Below, piece after piece: positions 61,007 through 64,000 of a DNA stretch of 64,000 bases. Below the pieces are notes generated by a model. That model was not told where the DNA came from. It did not search any database and worked only from the letters and a program-made list of their open reading frames with translations. Location of the stretch: NCBI GenBank assembly GCA_963727415.1, contig CAVSGF010000003.1:1302001-1366000 (forward strand), written 5' to 3'. Source of the DNA: DASQPR01 sp963727415 (GTDB lineage Bacteria; Actinomycetota; Actinomycetes; Mycobacteriales; Micromonosporaceae). Position 1 is the stretch's first letter. Each line of letters begins with the position of its first letter. The position numbers and the translations under genes were made by a program.

Positions 61007-62059
61007 CTACCGGGTGACGGTGACCTTGGCCAGCCCGCGCGGCGCGTCCGGATCCTCGCCTCGGGCGAGCGCCAGTGCGAGGGCCATTCGCTGCATCGGG
61101 ATGATGTCCAACAGGGGGGCGAAGCGCTCGTCGACCGCCGGCGTCGCGAGCCGCAAGTCCGCTCCCCCGACATCGGATGGGCCGATGACCACGACGTCGG
61201 CGCGCCGCTCCCCCAGCCGGCGGACCACCTCACGCATCGACTGGCCGGCCGGACCGTCACCGACGAACGCCAGCACCGGCACGTCCGGGGCGGTCATCGC
61301 AAGAGGGCCGTGCAGCAGATCCGCGCCGGAGAACGCGAGCGCGGGCAGGTACGACGTCTCCATCAGCTTGAGCGCGGTCTCGCGTGCGCTCGGGTAGGCG
61401 TACCCCCGGCCGGTGGTGACCACCCGGCCGGCGAACCGGTACCGGTGCGCCACCTCCACCGCCGCCTGATCATCGACCAGAGTGGTGGCGAGTTCCGGCA
61501 GCGCCGCGATCGCACGATGCTCGCCGGGTGGCACAGTGCCGTCGCCCGCGCGTACCCCCTCGATCAGCATCGTCAGTGCCAGTAGTTCGGCCGTGTAGGT
61601 CTTGGTCGCGGCAACCGCCCGCTCATGCCCGGCCGCGATGTCGATGTGCTGCTCGGCGGCTTCGGCCAGGGCTGACGACGGGTTGTTGGTGATGGCCAGC
61701 GTCTGCGCCCCGGCGGTCCGGGCGGCCGAGATCACCTCCACCAGATCCTGAGAACCGCCGCTCTGGCTGACTCCGATGACGAGCGCGTCGGAGAGATCCG
61801 GCCGGGCACCGTAGATGGTCACCGCCGAAGGGCTGGCCAGCCCGGCCGGGATGTTCAACCGGATCTCGGTCAGGTACGCACCGTAGAGAGCGGCGTGGTC
61901 GGATGTGCCGCGGGCGGTGAACACGACGTGCCGGGGCGGCTTGGCGGCGATTCGCCGCGCGACCGCGGCGATCTCGGCTGCCTGCTGGTTCGCCAGCCGC
62001 TCGTAGACCTCTGGCTGCTCGGCGATGTCCGCCGCCATGCCCACGCCGCGCTCGCTCAC
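61007..62059 (-). CDS. SIS-domain sugar isomerase/aminotransferase-like protein
   Basis: Two SIS (sugar isomerase) domains, like the isomerase half of glucosamine-6-phosphate synthase without the glutaminase part. The first domain has HVVFTARGTSDHAALYGAYL and VIGVSQSGGSQDLVEVISAA. The second has VVTTGRGYAYPSARETALKL and FSGADLLHGPLAM. The family includes glucosamine-6-phosphate deaminase- and isomerase-like enzymes of amino-sugar catabolism. The GTG at 62059 (VSERGVGMAADIAEQPEVY) has GCGGGGTG upstream and gives 350 aa; an ATG seven codons later is possible. It is on its own here, with no transporter beside it. Confidence 0.8.
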   Translation of the reverse strand: MSERGVGMAADIAEQPEVYERLANQQAAEIAAVARRIAAKPPRHVVFTARGTSDHAALYGAYLTEIRLNIPAGLASPSAVTIYGARPDLSDALVIGVSQSGGSQDLVEVISAARTAGAQTLAITNNPSSALAEAAEQHIDIAAGHERAVAATKTYTAELLALTMLIEGVRAGDGTVPPGEHRAIAALPELATTLVDDQAAVEVAHRYRFAGRVVTTGRGYAYPSARETALKLMETSYLPALAFSGADLLHGPLAMTAPDVPVLAFVGDGPAGQSMREVVRRLGERRADVVVIGPSDVGGADLRLATPAVDERFAPLLDIIPMQRMALALALARGEDPDAPRGLAKVTVTR

Positions 62060-62305
62060 GATCACACCCCGCTCAATACGCGCACGTTTCGCGCACCGAT
62101 CGATCAGTTCCTGCGCAGTGTCGCACAGTTCTGCGCACGAACGCAAAGGCGTGATCGATCGTCCCGCGCGGCGAGGCGCACAAGCTGAGGACGGCGCGCC
62201 GAACCCGACGGCGCCGGGCAGCCGGACCTGTCGGCCGAGGCCGCCGAGCGGGCCGCCCTCCAATAGGCCGGGCGGCCCGCTCCCCCACCGCAATCGAGAA
62301 GCCCC

Positions 62306-63871
62306 CTACTCGAATGCGGGCACCACCTCGACCGGCTCGGGCTCGGCGTCACCCGACGCCTCCGGCCGCTCGATCCGGGTACGCAACGTGACGTGCTTGA
62401 TAAACACGGCCAGCACCGGCACCAGCACAGCGACGAACATCGACCAGAAGAAGATCTGCGCGATGCCGTCGGCGAGCGCGTGAATGACCGGTGCCGGCAG
62501 GCTGACCGCCCTCGGCCCGGTGGCTTGCGCGCTGCCGTTGCGGAACGCGTCGGCAGCCGTTCTCCCTAGCGTGTGCAGGATGTCGTTGTAGGCGCGGTTA
62601 CTCAGGATGGCACCGGCCAGCGCAACCCCGAACGAACCGCCGATCGACCGGAAGAACGTGGCGGCCGAACTGGCGACGCCCATGTCCTTCTGCTCGACGC
62701 TGTTCTGCGCGATCAGCATCGTGATCTGCATCAGGCAGCCCATGCCGAGGCCGAGCACGACCATGTAGACCGACGTCCAGAACTTGGTGGTGTGCTCGTC
62801 CATGGTCGACAGCAGCAGCATCCCGGCCACCATGCCGATGCCACCGATGATCGGGAACGCCCGGTACCGGCCGGTCTTGGTGATCGTCTGGCCGGCGACC
62901 AGCGACGTAACCAGCAAGCCGAACATCATCGGTAGCAGCAGCAGGCCGGAGTTGGTCGCCGAGGCGCCCTGCACCTTCTGCTGAAAGAGCGGCAGGAAGC
63001 TGATCGCCCCGAACATCGCGAAGCCGACCAGGAACCCGATGATCGAGATCAGCGAGAAGTTGCGGCTGCGGAACAGATTCAGCGGCAGCACCGGCTCGGC
63101 GGCCTTGGGCTCGACGAGCAGGAACGCGATGAGCGACACGACCGCGATGGCACCCAGGGTGTAGATGTGCCCGGAGTTCCACGGGTAGTCGTTGCCGCCC
63201 CAGGTGGTGATGAGCACGATCGCGGTGATGCCGATGGCGAGCAGACCCGCGCCCAGCCAGTCGATCCGGTGCTTGGTGCGCATCTTCGGCAGGTGCAACC
63301 GGACCCAGATGAACGCCAGCGCGATCGCGCCGAGCGGCAAGTTGACGTAAAACGCCCAGCGCCAGTCGAGGTGGTCGGTGATGTACCCACCGACGAGCGG
63401 GCCCGCGACCATGGCCAGGGACATGACGGCGGCCATGATGCCCTGGTACTTGCCGCGCTCCCGGGGTGCCACCAGGTCGCCGATGATGGCCATGGCGTTG
63501 ACCGCCAGCCCACCCGCGAACAGCCCCTGGATGGCCCGGAACGCGATCAGCTGGTCCATCGAGTGAGCGGCACCGGACAGCGCCGAGCCGGCGAGGAAGC
63601 CGACGATCGAGGCGATGAAGATGTTCTTCCGGCCGTACATGTCGCCGACCTTGCCCCAGATCGGCGTGGACACGGTGGTGCCCAGCACGTACGCGGTCAC
63701 CACCCAGGACAGGTGGGAGATCCCGCCGAGGTCGGTGACGATCCGGGGCATCGCCGTGCCGACGATGAAGTTGTCCAGCATCGCCAGCATGAACGCCAGC
63801 ATCAGGCCGGGGAGGACCACCATCACCTCCCGGCTGCGTCCGGGCGGAGGAGCGGTTTCTACGCTTGACAT
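62306..63871 (-). CDS. MFS drug efflux transporter, DHA2 (14-helix) family
   Basis: The 521-aa protein has 14 predicted helices. Motif A is ISHLSWVVTAYVLGTTVSTP followed by WGKVGDMYGRKNIFI. Motif C (AVMSLAMVAGPLVGGYI) marks drug:H+ antiporters. Start MSSVETAPPPGRSREVMVVL. It is likely regulated by a repressor binding the palindromes upstream (63934-63993); the regulator gene, if divergent, is beyond the window. Exported compounds cannot be predicted. Confidence 0.88.
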   Translation of the reverse strand: MSSVETAPPPGRSREVMVVLPGLMLAFMLAMLDNFIVGTAMPRIVTDLGGISHLSWVVTAYVLGTTVSTPIWGKVGDMYGRKNIFIASIVGFLAGSALSGAAHSMDQLIAFRAIQGLFAGGLAVNAMAIIGDLVAPRERGKYQGIMAAVMSLAMVAGPLVGGYITDHLDWRWAFYVNLPLGAIALAFIWVRLHLPKMRTKHRIDWLGAGLLAIGITAIVLITTWGGNDYPWNSGHIYTLGAIAVVSLIAFLLVEPKAAEPVLPLNLFRSRNFSLISIIGFLVGFAMFGAISFLPLFQQKVQGASATNSGLLLLPMMFGLLVTSLVAGQTITKTGRYRAFPIIGGIGMVAGMLLLSTMDEHTTKFWTSVYMVVLGLGMGCLMQITMLIAQNSVEQKDMGVASSAATFFRSIGGSFGVALAGAILSNRAYNDILHTLGRTAADAFRNGSAQATGPRAVSLPAPVIHALADGIAQIFFWSMFVAVLVPVLAVFIKHVTLRTRIERPEASGDAEPEPVEVVPAFE

Positions 63872-63933
63872 GGTTGCTCCCGTTTTGCGTTCGGTGCTGC
63901 GAGCAGGGCGCTGCCAGCAGCGATGCGGAGGAC

Positions 63934-63993
63934 GCTTACCTGCCGACCGGCTAGCTAAACGCTCACTGGCACGGTAAGCTGCTTACTTGCCGG
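63934..63993. promoter_or_regulatory. Palindromic operator region of the MFS gene
   Basis: GTAAGCTGCTTAC (63974-63986) is a perfect 13-bp palindrome. Its arm GCTTAC recurs at 63934-63939, and the longer forms GCTTACCTGCCG (63934) and GCTTACTTGCCGG (63981) are near-identical direct repeats 47 bp apart. This layout suits a TetR- or MarR-type repressor of the efflux gene. Confidence 0.5.
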
Positions 63994-64000
63994 CCGTCAA

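Overview
The window is GC-rich, actinobacterial chromosome. Lineage-level markers agree: a WhiB1-type regulator, a nickel superoxide dismutase with its own maturation protease, the prfB-ftsE-ftsX-smpB-ssrA block, a PdtaS-type sensor kinase, a DUF5937/ArsR regulator, and a Ser/Thr kinase carrying an extracellular cellulose-binding (CBM2) module. The last is typical of Micromonosporaceae, so an Actinoplanes/Micromonospora-like actinomycete is my best inference; nothing in the window fixes the genus.

Layout. (1) 0.2-8.6 kb: a nonulosonic-acid (pseudaminic/legionaminic-type) sugar locus. It has cytidylyltransferase (pseF-like), pseG-like and pseH-like genes and a wrecked pseI-like gene. Beside it is a rightward operon of acyl carrier protein, short-chain reductase, AMP-dependent acyl ligase, LuxE-like and LuxC-like genes that looks like a fatty-acyl activation and reduction module. 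(2) 8.6-17 kb: accessory genes (DinB, uridine-kinase-like, secreted ricin-B lectin, a shattered beta-propeller gene, a membrane protein) and a NarL-type two-component system. (3) 17.2-25.6 kb: tRNA-Ala(GGC) with terminator, a MITE-like element, ArsR/PEP-mutase pair, YqgE, MTA phosphorylase, an OmpR-type two-component system, the kinase-CBM2 fusion, and a SRPBCC-TetR pair with a perfect operator palindrome. (4) 25.7-30 kb: tmRNA, smpB, ftsX, ftsE, prfB. (5) 30-46.8 kb: PadR; a ROK-GH4-sugar kinase operon; kynA; a large helicase-associated protein; an LCP cell-wall ligase; malic enzyme; the sodX/sodN pair; a solitary RsbW-like protein; a diacylglycerol-kinase-type gene; whiB. (6) 46.9-54 kb: a putrescine/polyamine uptake and oxidation operon. 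(7) 54.2-57.8 kb: an assimilatory sulfur operon (sulfite reductase, small zinc-ribbon protein, APS reductase, sirohydrochlorin chelatase-like) behind a cysteine-containing leader peptide. (8) 57.9-64 kb: SUFU-like protein, PdtaS, lipoprotein, DUF2785-like, SIS-domain sugar isomerase-like and a DHA2 drug-efflux gene.

A caution governs the whole annotation. At least a dozen genes carry single-base frameshifts, nearly all a net +1. They include prfB, which should be essential and carries two, and two genes (ACP, GNAT) in which paired shifts cancel out. This pattern points more to residual insertion errors in the assembly than to mass gene decay. I describe each interrupted gene as one gene, note where the frame breaks, and keep 'pseudogene' for the two loci with many lesions.
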